From NCBI GenBank assembly GCA_030442035.1, contig JAUJEA010000002.1, positions 124,001-188,000 of the forward strand: a stretch of 64,000 bases of DNA. Direction: 5' to 3'. This DNA is from Splendidivirga corallicola (GTDB lineage: Bacteria > Bacteroidota > Bacteroidia > Cytophagales > Cyclobacteriaceae). The notes beneath the pieces are model-generated. The model did not search any database and had not been told where the DNA came from. It saw nothing but the letters and a program-made list of their open reading frames with translations. Shown piece by piece: positions 17,623 to 26,234 of the stretch; within the stretch, counting starts at the first letter, position 1, and each line of letters begins with the position of its first letter. Made by a program: the position numbers and the translations under genes.

Positions 17623-18915
17623 TTATTCTTCCTTTTTTGCCATAGCCTTATAGAAAGGAATATTGGCATAAGTAAATTGTGGTGCACCTTCTTGCAAATT
17701 CATTTTCACGGCAACGTTATGTTTACCTCTGTTTAAATGAGCAATATCTACCCAACTGATTATACCTTTTTGATTAGCCTCGGGTTTTGTGTAAAAGGTC
17801 CAATCCAGATCCGTATATAAAGAATCATCGATGTATATTTTGTAAAACTCATTCAGGCACAAAAGCTTCAGTTCTTGCAATTCGTTACCTTTTAAAGAAT
17901 CCTTTCGCTGCTCATAGTTACAACTATCGATAATAAAGATTTCCTCATATTTATATTGATGTACCACAAACAATCTCAAAATATCATCTTTGATCATATC
18001 GGATTGAATGCTGGCTTCCATGGTTATTAATCCGGCCTGGTCATCGTAATTGCTGCCATTGGTGTAATAGCCATTTCTCGTACTGAACAATTCAATGTTC
18101 GAATATAAAGAACCACTTTGAGATACGGCACTCATGACGCTCCAAACGGCACCAAAACCCGATATTCCAATATAAACTAAAATGGATGTAACCAGTTTCC
18201 ATTTTTTAAAATGGGACAAATAGGTATAATACACATGCCGGTATAAACCACTCAAAGCCAAACGAGAGAAAAACCAATGAATCGGGTAAAAGATTGCAGC
18301 TATCGTTTTGCTTTTCTTTAAAAGCCCTAATGAGATAAAATCAAACAAATAAATAACACTGCCAATTAAATAGACCAGAATAATCAAACCAATAGCTGTT
18401 TGATCTTCAATGCCAAAGATCTTGAAATAGGTCACTAAGACTGCCATCAGGAACAAAAACCAGATGCAGGTGGCAATCATGCACATAAAAAGCAAAAATG
18501 AGATGGAGAAGATCGAGCTACTGAGTTTCTCCAACTTATTGATACTTTCTTCAAGGCTTGGAATGGCATCTACCCGTTTCTGGAATTTGGGTTGGTACTT
18601 TATTTTGGAGGCAACCACACCTTCCGGAAAGACATAACTCAGCCCAATCAAGCTTCCCCATATGCCGCGAGTAAATAAATGAAAAACAAATCCAAAAATA
18701 AGCCAGTACAACCCTACATCTACAAAAGCAAAAACCAGATCCACGTTATTCCCTATATCGACCTCCCTTCGGATATGAAGTCTGTATTTTTCCAAATATT
18801 CAGGGATCTGAAAAAGAGAAAAAATGATAATACCCGAAATAAATATTTCGGGTTCCCAGCTATTTTGCTGTAACCTTTGTAGCCATTTGGCAATCCTGTG
18901 ATTGTCATCATTCAT
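17623..18915 (-). CDS. Multi-span membrane protein with extracytoplasmic C-terminal region
   Basis: A 430-residue protein of no recognised family. It has about six hydrophobic segments (around residues 24-38, 62-85, 133-165, 171-200, 205-222 and 243-262). After the last helix, about 160 residues (LFSTRNGYYTNGSNYDD onward) form a soluble, probably periplasmic domain rich in Asp, Tyr and Asn. It is the first gene of an apparent two-gene operon with the cyclase, which suggests that it senses or transmits a signal to it. That is inference only. Confidence 0.65.
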   Translation of the reverse strand: MNDDNHRIAKWLQRLQQNSWEPEIFISGIIIFSLFQIPEYLEKYRLHIRREVDIGNNVDLVFAFVDVGLYWLIFGFVFHLFTRGIWGSLIGLSYVFPEGVVASKIKYQPKFQKRVDAIPSLEESINKLEKLSSSIFSISFLLFMCMIATCIWFLFLMAVLVTYFKIFGIEDQTAIGLIILVYLIGSVIYLFDFISLGLLKKSKTIAAIFYPIHWFFSRLALSGLYRHVYYTYLSHFKKWKLVTSILVYIGISGFGAVWSVMSAVSQSGSLYSNIELFSTRNGYYTNGSNYDDQAGLITMEASIQSDMIKDDILRLFVVHQYKYEEIFIIDSCNYEQRKDSLKGNELQELKLLCLNEFYKIYIDDSLYTDLDWTFYTKPEANQKGIISWVDIAHLNRGKHNVAVKMNLQEGAPQFTYANIPFYKAMAKKEE

Positions 18916-18927
18916 AAAAAATCAGGC

Positions 18928-18951
18928 ACTAGATTGATTTTTTAATCTAGT
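18928..18951 (-). promoter_or_regulatory. Inverted repeat upstream of the membrane protein gene
   Basis: ACTAGATT / AATCTAGT, a perfect 8-bp stem with an 8-base loop, 12 bases upstream of the minus-strand start at 18915. It could be an operator or a 5' leader hairpin. Confidence 0.3.
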
Positions 18952-19090
18952 ATTTAAAGTCTTATAAACCAAATGGGCTGCTGCGACTCTGGCTGTCAAA
19001 AATTGAGTTTTGATCACCAATTTTTTCAAGTACTAAGTTTTGAACAGAAAAAATCGTCATTCATATAGTTTTTAATTGATATTTTAGTGC

Positions 19091-20047
19091 ATGAACATTT
19101 ACGATCTTGTTAATGAGGCTGAGCAGAGAATACGGCCTTATATCTACGAGACTCCATTGGAGCATTCGCCTTACCTAAGCCAGGTCATTGATGGTGAGGT
19201 TCACCTGAAATTAGAAAGCCAGCAACGATCAGGGTCCTTTAAATACAGGGGTATAACGAATAAGCTCTTGTCCCTTGATGAAACCGTTCTGGAGAAAGGC
19301 GTTATCACCGCCTCCACCGGAAATCATGCCGGAGCATTTTCGATGATATTATCCCAGTTGAAGAGGAAGGGCATCATTTTTCTACCTGAAAATGTTTCAA
19401 AAGCTAAAGTAGAATCACTCCAACATTTCGATGTAGAACTCAAGTTTTATGGCAAAGACCCTATTGAAACCGAACTGGAGGCAATGCGTTTTGCTAAAGA
19501 AAATGATTTGGTATATATATCACCTTACAATGATCCTTATATTCTGGCTGGTCAAGGTACCGTCGGGGTGGAATTGGGTAGACAACTGGAAGAAATCAAT
19601 ACTGTCATCATACCGATCGGTGGTGGTGGATTAATATCAGGAATAGCCGGATATTTCCAAGGTTTCAATCCCAAAACAGAGATTGCAGGCTGCCAACCCA
19701 TTAACTCACCGGTGATGTATGAATCCATCAGAGCCGGTAAAATTATCGAAATGGAAAGTTTGGATACACTTTCCGACGGTACCGCAGGGGGTATTGAGCC
19801 GGGATCTATTACATTTGACGTTTGTCAGGATCTAGTGAAGGACTATATATTGGTCTCCGAGGAAGAAATAAAACAGGCTTTGAAATTGATCATTGAAAAA
19901 CATCAAATGATCGTGGAAGGAGCAGCCTGTTTATCAATAGCCTCACTTTTAAAAGAAAAACATAAATTTCAGGGAAAAAGGGTAGTGCTTATTATTTGCG
20001 GAAGAAAAATAAGTCTGGAAAAGTTGCAAAGCGTGATTTGCAACTAA
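19091..20047 (+). CDS. Threonine/serine dehydratase-like PLP enzyme
   Basis: A 318-residue fold-type II PLP enzyme. Lys51 in SGSFKYRG should bind PLP, ASTGNHAGAFS matches the substrate loop, and IPIGGGGLISG is the phosphate-binding loop at about residues 175-183. The family deaminates threonine or serine to 2-oxobutyrate or pyruvate, and some members are serine racemases. There is no C-terminal ACT regulatory domain, so it is of the short catabolic (TdcB-like) type. It lies 234 bases upstream of eboA on the same strand; a functional link is not shown. Confidence 0.88.
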   Translation: MNIYDLVNEAEQRIRPYIYETPLEHSPYLSQVIDGEVHLKLESQQRSGSFKYRGITNKLLSLDETVLEKGVITASTGNHAGAFSMILSQLKRKGIIFLPENVSKAKVESLQHFDVELKFYGKDPIETELEAMRFAKENDLVYISPYNDPYILAGQGTVGVELGRQLEEINTVIIPIGGGGLISGIAGYFQGFNPKTEIAGCQPINSPVMYESIRAGKIIEMESLDTLSDGTAGGIEPGSITFDVCQDLVKDYILVSEEEIKQALKLIIEKHQMIVEGAACLSIASLLKEKHKFQGKRVVLIICGRKISLEKLQSVICN

Positions 20048-20281
20048 AATACTGTGATCCATTGAGTTATGAGTCATCAATTAATTTTACAAGTGATTGT
20101 ATGGAACAAAGCAGGTCATTGCTGGCAAATACATGATATAAATCATTTAATTAAGAAAGGGTTCCGATTATTTTACCCTTCTCAATTTTCAGGGAAAGCC
20201 TTACCTTTGCTACATTCAAATCTTAGGGGCTGTACCTCTTATATTCTGTTATTAAAACTAATGATATACTAAAGCGATCGG

Positions 20282-21178
20282 ATGGGAACGGAGCAACAAA
20301 AGATAAAATCATATTTATATCAACTTATTATTAAGAACTTACCCTCTAAATCGAAATCATGGTTGGATGGTAAGCTGGAGCTGCTAGAAAAAGAGAACAG
20401 TGAAAGAAGTTTGTATCTCGCTTTCAGCTCTACCGCACGATTTATTGGCAAAGAAGATCTGATCACCGATGAGAAATCCCTGGAAGAAGCAGATCAGCTA
20501 CGACCTGGATTTTATCCCAAACATTGGACAAAAGAACAGGCAACAAGAGTACTGTTGTTGATTTCATATAATCATAATAGCGCTGACCATTTTGTTGAAA
20601 TACTGGAAAAACTCTTCAGTACTTCCGATATGGGGGAACAGACAGCTTTGTATGCCGGACTACCCATTTTCCCATACCCTGAACGATATATACAAAGAGC
20701 TACAGAAGGTATCAGGACTAATATCACTTCCATTTTTGATGCGGTAGCTTTAGACAATCCCTATCCCGCTGAGTACTTCGATGATAATGCATGGAATCAA
20801 ATGTTCTTAAAAGCTGTCTTCATTGATCGACCCCTCTATAGAATTCAGGGCATATCAAAACGAGCTAATGCAGAGCTAGCAAGAATTATATCTGACTTCG
20901 CACATGAGCGATGGGCTGCTGGCAGAATTGTGACTCCGGAAATCTGGAGACCTGTTGGAGGTTTTGCGGACGAAAGGCTCCTGGGGGATATCAAGAAATT
21001 ACTCTCTAATGAAGATATCATGCAGCAAGAGGCGGCAGCATTAGTATGTTCACAAACTGATCATGCAGAAACCAAAGTACTTTTAAACGGATACCAGTCT
21101 CTAAAACAAACCGTAGAAAACGGTGAGCTTAACTGGGACACTTTGGCCCAAAAATGGTGGGCAAAAAAGACACAATAA
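20282..21178 (+). CDS. eboA: EboA domain protein
   Basis: A 298-residue cytoplasmic, mostly helical protein. The central block (YPERYIQRATEGIRTNITS and AVALDNPYPAEYFDD, then WNQMFLKAVFIDRPLYRI) is what I recognise as the EboA family signature. The C-terminal half has weak helical repeats (SNEDIMQQEAAALVCSQTD). The ebo genes have been implicated in cyanobacteria in export of a scytonemin precursor to the periplasm, and are found widely in bacteria and algal plastids; the biochemical role of EboA is not established. It starts the row eboA-eboB-eboC (31- and 12-base gaps). Confidence 0.85.
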   Translation: MGTEQQKIKSYLYQLIIKNLPSKSKSWLDGKLELLEKENSERSLYLAFSSTARFIGKEDLITDEKSLEEADQLRPGFYPKHWTKEQATRVLLLISYNHNSADHFVEILEKLFSTSDMGEQTALYAGLPIFPYPERYIQRATEGIRTNITSIFDAVALDNPYPAEYFDDNAWNQMFLKAVFIDRPLYRIQGISKRANAELARIISDFAHERWAAGRIVTPEIWRPVGGFADERLLGDIKKLLSNEDIMQQEAAALVCSQTDHAETKVLLNGYQSLKQTVENGELNWDTLAQKWWAKKTQ

Positions 21179-21209
21179 TTGTTTGACTTGTAATTAAAAT
21201 AAAGAAGAT

Positions 21210-22115
21210 ATGATGTTTATAGATCCGCATGTCCATATGACCTCACGTACAACGGATGATTATGAAGCCATGCAAGAAGCAGGAATCGTGGCGATTATTG
21301 AACCGGCCTTTTGGTTGGGACAGCCCAGAACTGAAGCTGGTTCTTTTAAAGATTATTACAGCAGCCTCGTGGGTTGGGAAAGATTCAGATCAAGTCAGTT
21401 CGGCATTAGGCATTATTGTACGATCGGGCTGAATTCGAAAGAAGCAAACAATGAGGCTTTAGCAGAACAAGTGATGGAACTTCTACCACTTTATGTCTGT
21501 AAAGAAGGTGTTGTAGGTGTTGGAGAGATCGGATATGATGACCAGACAGAGGCAGAGGACAAATATTTTCGCTTACAGTTAGATCTTGCGAAAGAGGTCG
21601 ACTTGCCTGTTCAGGTCCATACTCCTCATCGTGATAAAAAAGCCGGTACATCAAGAAGTATGGACGTTTGTCTGGAACATGGCCTGGATCCCAGTATGGT
21701 CATTATAGACCATAACAATGAGGAAACGGTTAGAGAAGTTTTGGATAGAGGTTTTTGGGCAGCTTTTACCATCTATCCCAATACCAAAATGGGAAATGAG
21801 AGAATGGTAGAGGTTGTAAAGCAATATGGATCTGAGAGAATCTCAGTAAACAGCTCAGCTGACTGGGGGATCAGTGATCCACTGGCAGTGCCTAAAACAG
21901 CCGCACTGATGAAACAAAGAGGCATTTCTGATGAAGACATCAAAAAAGTTTGCTATGACAATGCTTTGGCCAGTTTTGGACAAAGTGGTCAGATGAAGGA
22001 GGAAGATTGGCTTGGCGACGAAGGGATTGATCAAAGCGAAAAATTCTCAGGTAATTCTATTCTTCGCGGACAAATGCCCAAGATCCAACGAAACAAATCC
22101 AACATCATTAAATAA
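21210..22115 (+). CDS. eboB: EboB, TatD-family metal-dependent hydrolase
   Basis: A 301-residue TIM-barrel hydrolase. The metal site can be read: His7 and His9 (DPHVHM), Glu106 (GVGEIGYD), His137/His140 (QVHTPH), His168 (IDHNN) and Asp218 (SSADWG). This matches the TatD arrangement. Members of the EboB group are distinct from the nuclease TatD and always occur with eboA. The extra C-terminal 50 residues (EEDWLGDEGIDQSEKF onward) are polar and probably flexible. A second ATG at 21213 could also be used. Confidence 0.85.
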   Translation: MMFIDPHVHMTSRTTDDYEAMQEAGIVAIIEPAFWLGQPRTEAGSFKDYYSSLVGWERFRSSQFGIRHYCTIGLNSKEANNEALAEQVMELLPLYVCKEGVVGVGEIGYDDQTEAEDKYFRLQLDLAKEVDLPVQVHTPHRDKKAGTSRSMDVCLEHGLDPSMVIIDHNNEETVREVLDRGFWAAFTIYPNTKMGNERMVEVVKQYGSERISVNSSADWGISDPLAVPKTAALMKQRGISDEDIKKVCYDNALASFGQSGQMKEEDWLGDEGIDQSEKFSGNSILRGQMPKIQRNKSNIIK

Positions 22116-22127
22116 TTCATTTCAGGT

Positions 22128-23039
22128 TTGTCGAAACTGCTGGCACATATACGGCTGATGCGACCGGCCAATATTATCACTGCCATAGCAGATATATTGG
22201 CAGGGTTGGCTATTGCCAGCACCGGTTATCAATTCATATTCAGTGATACCGATTATTTCTGGGCAGCAGAACTAAATGGAGCTGGTTGGCTGATACTATC
22301 TACCATTGGCCTTTATGGAGGTGGTGTGGTGTTAAACGATGTCTTTGATGCCGAACTTGACAAAAAAGAACGTCCCGAACGACCTATTCCCAGTGGAGAA
22401 GTCACTGTTTTGAGCGCAGCATCTTTAGGTATCATACTCCTGTTCTTGGGAGTACTTTGTGCCTACCAGGTTTCAACATTGAGTGCTATGCTTGCCTTGA
22501 GCGTAGCTGGTTTGGCAGTCATCTACGATTGGCTTGGTAAACATCATGCTTTTCTCGGCCCCATCAATATGGGACTTTGCAGAGGTGGTAATTTATTATT
22601 AGGGATCAGTATTGTCTCAGAAAAGGTTTTCGAATTTTGGTTTGTAGCTTTCATACCCATTGTATATATCGCTGCGATTACTACCATTAGCCGGGGAGAA
22701 GTTCATGGCGGGAAAAAAAGTGCCTTCAATTTGGGTATCATCTTATATATCGCTGTAATCCTCAGCATTTTTTTGATAACATGGTTTAAGGAAGGGAATT
22801 GGTACATTCAAATTCCTTATTTATTGCTCTTTTCTTATTTCATTTTCCCACCGCTATTCAATGCAAGGAAAACCTTGAAGGGACCAGATATCGGAAAAGC
22901 CGTAAAGGCCGGAGTAATTGCTTTGATCGTTATGGATGCAAGTATTGCAGCCGGATTCACAGGATGGCTTTACGGATTATTTGTTCTGGCACTTTTGCCT
23001 CTTTCTCTCTTTCTCGCCAAACGATTTGCTGTCACCTAA
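22128..23039 (+). CDS. eboC: EboC, UbiA-family prenyltransferase
   Basis: A 303-residue membrane protein with about eight to nine helices and the UbiA prenyl-diphosphate motif NDVFDAELDKKERPERP (about 80-95). It starts with RLMRPANIITAIADILAG. The second aspartate region reads YDWLGKHHAFLGPINMGLCRG. It should transfer a prenyl chain to an unidentified acceptor at the membrane. The start is a TTG at 22128, 12 bases after eboB; the next ATG would cut into the first conserved segment. The usual downstream genes eboD, eboE and eboF are absent; a convergent gene follows. Confidence 0.87.
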   Translation: MSKLLAHIRLMRPANIITAIADILAGLAIASTGYQFIFSDTDYFWAAELNGAGWLILSTIGLYGGGVVLNDVFDAELDKKERPERPIPSGEVTVLSAASLGIILLFLGVLCAYQVSTLSAMLALSVAGLAVIYDWLGKHHAFLGPINMGLCRGGNLLLGISIVSEKVFEFWFVAFIPIVYIAAITTISRGEVHGGKKSAFNLGIILYIAVILSIFLITWFKEGNWYIQIPYLLLFSYFIFPPLFNARKTLKGPDIGKAVKAGVIALIVMDASIAAGFTGWLYGLFVLALLPLSLFLAKRFAVT

Positions 23040-23068
23040 TGCAGATCCGGACTTTTATGTAATCATGA

Positions 23069-23791
23069 TTATTTTGCATCGTGGAAAATAATACCCAAAG
23101 TAAAACGCTGCCCTGATCGTATTTTGCTTACTCCGTGTTTCATAGCCACCTTATAATATCCACGGCTCCCCTCCACAGGGCGATAGTTTGTTGTGAATAT
23201 CAAAACATCACCTTTTCCAGGAAGCAATACTTCAGCCTTTGATTGAGCCCTGGGACGTTGTTCAACCATTACAAATTCTCCACCGGAATAATCATCATTT
23301 GGTCGACTCAGGAAAATAACCACCTGAAATGGAAAATGTATTGCGCCATAGAGATCCTGATGCAACGTATTGTATCCACCCTCCCGGTATTGAAGTATAA
23401 GCGGTGTGGGTCTTAGCTGACCATGTTTTCTACAATTTTCCAAGAAAGCTTTCAACGTTGCAGGATATACCATATTTGAACCACCCAATTTTGCAAATCC
23501 ATTGGCAACGGGTACCAAATACGGGTATAAATTCTCCCTTAATTTCTGGACCATTCCAGGCAATGGATAATCAAAGTATTTATATTCACCCTTTCCAAAT
23601 CGAAACTGCTCCATGTTGATGGTCTTCCGGAAAGTTTGTTCACCATTGTATAAAGCAACAAGCTCATCACATTCTTGCTCAGTTAAAAGTTGGCTTTCCA
23701 AAGCATAGCCATCAAGTGCCAGATTTTGAAGCAGGTCATGCCAGTCTAACTGATCAATTCTTTCTGTCCAGGGGTCAATCGCAGGTTTCAT
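23069..23791 (-). CDS. 2OG-Fe(II) oxygenase
   Basis: A 240-residue protein with the double-stranded beta-helix signature of the prolyl 4-hydroxylase-like group. Iron ligands are His144 and Asp146 (HQDLYG) and His219 (KHGVS), and Arg229 (RFTLGIIFHD) should bind the 2-oxoglutarate carboxylate. The intervening segment PNDDYSGGEFVMVEQRPR is typical. The substrate could be a protein, nucleobase or small molecule. It converges on eboC, with 29 bases between the stops; whether it serves the same pathway is unknown. Confidence 0.85.
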   Translation of the reverse strand: MKPAIDPWTERIDQLDWHDLLQNLALDGYALESQLLTEQECDELVALYNGEQTFRKTINMEQFRFGKGEYKYFDYPLPGMVQKLRENLYPYLVPVANGFAKLGGSNMVYPATLKAFLENCRKHGQLRPTPLILQYREGGYNTLHQDLYGAIHFPFQVVIFLSRPNDDYSGGEFVMVEQRPRAQSKAEVLLPGKGDVLIFTTNYRPVEGSRGYYKVAMKHGVSKIRSGQRFTLGIIFHDAK

Positions 23792-24047
23792 TCAAGTGCA
23801 GGTTTTGTTATTCTTTTATTGTACGTAATGATTTTGAATTTTGTAATTCAAAAATAATCAACGCTTAACGCATAAAGAATCTGAAACTTGCTATAATCGG
23901 CTCATATATAGTCTCCGCTAAAAAAGCCCTCGCTACAGTAATAAGTAACAAGAATTTAGTATAAAGACTTATGTACATCCCTGAATAAGGTTGACCATTA
24001 ATTGCTTTTAATCCATTGTTCGGCAAGCGCTCTTCCGATATGTTTCG

Positions 24048-24215
24048 GCCTTGAAGAAATTGCGTGAAGAAAACCGGAATTTAAAGCATTAAGAAATCAT
24101 TACTGTTTGGACGTAGCGAGTTTAATGATTTTAGCTTTAAATGGAGGTTTTTAGCAAATTTCTTCACAGCCTTGATTTTTTCGTTCTTTCTGATCAAGCA
24201 AAAAGAACATTGGTT
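24048..24215. repeat. Large imperfect inverted repeat with a distal palindrome
   Basis: The left arm (about 24048-24106, GGCCTTGAAGAAATTGC... ATTTAAAGC... AAATCATTA) pairs with the right arm (about 24121-24174, TTTAATGATTTTAGC... GCAAATTTCTTCACAGCC) over roughly 55 bases with small bulges and a loop of about 15 bases. Just beyond, GTTCTTTCTGATCAAGCAAA then AAGAAC (24184-24209) forms another, partly palindromic hairpin. No protein is encoded. It looks like a mobile non-autonomous repeat, a REP-like element or a structured RNA; a second copy is not visible in this window. Confidence 0.5.
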
Positions 24216-24430
24216 GTGAAATGCTCATTTGAAAAAGTTGATCTCCATAACTTTATAGAAACTTTGTTTTATCGCATTTAATTTAACTTTTATTCTCAGT
24301 AAATTGCCAAAAAGGAAGTGTGAAATAAATCAAGCGTTTTAATCTCTAATTCAATGCCATTTAGTTTAGAAAAAACAAAAAGCATTCCGGTCTCAGCCTT
24401 TATGATGTTTTTTGACCTGTCAGAGGATTG

Positions 24431-24467
24431 CCTGATATCTGAAACCTGAGACCTAAAGACTTAACTT
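24431..24467 (+). repeat. 37-base dispersed repeat, copy 2
   Basis: It matches 11382-11418 at 31 of 37 positions without gaps (core GAAACCTGA.ACCTAA.GACTTA). Both copies lie some 50-200 bases upstream of a plus-strand gene start (24521 here, 11582 for copy 1). Confidence 0.6.
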
Positions 24468-24520
24468 GATAGCATTAATCCCTATTTGATTAAAACTTTA
24501 ATTGAATTCATTCATAGGCC

Positions 24521-25594
24521 ATGAAGTCTAAAGTCAACAAAAAGTATTTCCGCACCATTGCTGTCCAAACGATCATTTGGACCACGGCCTTTACATTCTG
24601 GACCATCATGAGAGAATTCGGACAGGAGGTGGTCCGGGAATATGAAGCGTTAAGTCCTACCGAACAGGTAAGGATCCATTTAGTTCTGGGAATATTTGCC
24701 GGTTTGTTATTTGGGAGTTTAGAATATTTCTTTGAAAAAAAAGTATTCAGAAATGTATCACTGGGTAAAGCCATCTTTATAGGTTCACTGAGTTATCTGA
24801 TTATCACAATTCTATTATTGCTATTAGGGATGCGGATTTTCGCACGTATTGTGGAGATAAATTTGAGTTGGGAAGAAACACAAAACTTTCTGTTTTCAAG
24901 GACAGCAGCACTTTTCATATTCTATTGCTTCTTGGTAGGATTTTTAATTGATTTCATCAAGCAAGTGGATAAAAAATTTGGCCCGGGCAATCTCATTAGA
25001 ATGTTAAAAGGAGAGTTCTACGGACCAAAAGAGGACGAACGTATATTCATGTTCCTTGATCTTAAATCGTCCACTGCCATTGCCGAGAAATTGGGACATA
25101 TCAAATATAGCCAACTACTTCAGGATTGTTTTGTAGATATTGATATTGTTGCCAAGTATCATGCCGAGATCTATCAATATGTTGGTGATGAAGTGGTGCT
25201 AACCTGGCAAAGAAAAAAAGGACTGATCGACGCTAATTGTATCAGGGCATTTTTTGCTTTCACTGACAGGCTGGAGAAAAGATCAGATCATTATATAAGA
25301 ACCTATGATGTTTTACCAGAATTTAAGGCAGGATTGAATATGGGTAAAATTACGATAGCTGAAGTAGGAGAAATAAAAAGAGAGATTGCCTACCATGGCG
25401 ATACCATTAATACGGCTTCCAGGATACAGGCGAAATGTAATGATTTCGATCAACAAATCTTAATATCCGAAAATCTCCAGCAACACCTTAATGGCAGCAA
25501 CGACTTTTCCAGGAAATTGGTGGGTGAGGTAACACTAAAGGGTAAATTACAGGCCGTGAATATTTACAGTGTAGAAAGAATATTGATTCAATAA
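24521..25594 (+). CDS. Membrane-bound class III adenylate/guanylate cyclase (copy 2)
   Basis: A 357-residue paralogue of the cyclase at 16471, with the same layout: four membrane helices (about 12-30, 52-70, 82-105, 127-145) and a catalytic domain from about residue 170. Metal ligands are Asp180 (FLDLKSS) and Asp223 (YVGDE), and the transition-state motif is INTASR. The linker MLKGEFYGPKEDERIFMFLD closely matches LLKGKYHKPKEETRIFMFLD of copy 1. Unlike copy 1 it has no membrane partner gene beside it. It converges on the SRPBCC gene with 18 bases between stops. Confidence 0.87.
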   Translation: MKSKVNKKYFRTIAVQTIIWTTAFTFWTIMREFGQEVVREYEALSPTEQVRIHLVLGIFAGLLFGSLEYFFEKKVFRNVSLGKAIFIGSLSYLIITILLLLLGMRIFARIVEINLSWEETQNFLFSRTAALFIFYCFLVGFLIDFIKQVDKKFGPGNLIRMLKGEFYGPKEDERIFMFLDLKSSTAIAEKLGHIKYSQLLQDCFVDIDIVAKYHAEIYQYVGDEVVLTWQRKKGLIDANCIRAFFAFTDRLEKRSDHYIRTYDVLPEFKAGLNMGKITIAEVGEIKREIAYHGDTINTASRIQAKCNDFDQQILISENLQQHLNGSNDFSRKLVGEVTLKGKLQAVNIYSVERILIQ

Positions 25595-25612
25595 CTACTA
25601 CTTTTCGATTGA

Positions 25613-26011
25613 TCAGATACTATTCAGAAGTTTCCTTTCTAATCCTTCAAAATAATTATCCCACCCTGCATCGTGTATATCACGACTTTCAATCGTGGCA
25701 AATCCTTCATGCTCCAGTTTTACAATGGTTTGATCCAACACTTGTTTGAAGGCAATATTGACTACTGTTATTTCTCCTGTTCCCTCCCAATGCCAGGTAT
25801 ATTCTAATCTTTCATACTTATCGATCACCTTGAATTCACCCGACATTACAGATGTTCCTGTGGGGGATTCAGCGTATAATTTATACTGTCCTCCAACTAC
25901 AGGATCACTTTCAATTCTTGAAACCGGTTCAATGACCATATCGGAAGAGATCCATGCTTCAAAGAGTTTTTCTTTTTCAATCTTGGTAAAATAAACTTTG
26001 CTTACTTTCAT
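25613..26011 (-). CDS. SRPBCC (AHSA1/START-like) domain protein
   Basis: A 132-residue cytoplasmic protein of the AHSA1-like branch of the SRPBCC fold. Supporting segments are LFEAWISSDMVIEP, VGGQYKLYAE and FKVIDKYERLEYTWHWEG, then LEHEGFATIESRDIHDAGWD, which occur in the usual order. Such proteins bind small hydrophobic ligands or act as co-chaperone-like domains; the ligand is unknown. I chose the ATG at 26011; the 17-residue upstream extension does not belong to the domain. Confidence 0.82.
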   Translation of the reverse strand: MKVSKVYFTKIEKEKLFEAWISSDMVIEPVSRIESDPVVGGQYKLYAESPTGTSVMSGEFKVIDKYERLEYTWHWEGTGEITVVNIAFKQVLDQTIVKLEHEGFATIESRDIHDAGWDNYFEGLERKLLNSI

Positions 26012-26234
26012 TGTGTTAATTTTAGTGCTTGGATTCCGTACTTGTATAAATTCATTAATCAAAGCCCATCACACACAAATGTTCATCTCAAATCATAGGA
26101 ATACAGTATACAATGTAGTGTATTCTATTTAAAAATGCCGGATAATGTGCAGTAAAAGTTTGGAAGAGGATGTTGAATTTTAAATTATGAATTTCAAATC
26201 AGGAATTACGATTGATTAACAGTTAATCCAGGCA

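Larger units (their letters stand above)
23792..24520. other. Long intergenic region with structured and repeated elements
   Basis: About 730 bases without a gene. It holds the large imperfect hairpin element (24048-24215) and the second copy of the 37-base repeat (24431-24467), both listed separately. It should contain the divergent promoters of the 2OG oxygenase and the second cyclase. Confidence 0.5.

Noticed and set aside
20069-20272. A 67-codon plus-strand frame between the dehydratase and eboA
   Set aside because: Composition is unlike the neighbours, with no conserved pattern, and it lies in a typical promoter gap.
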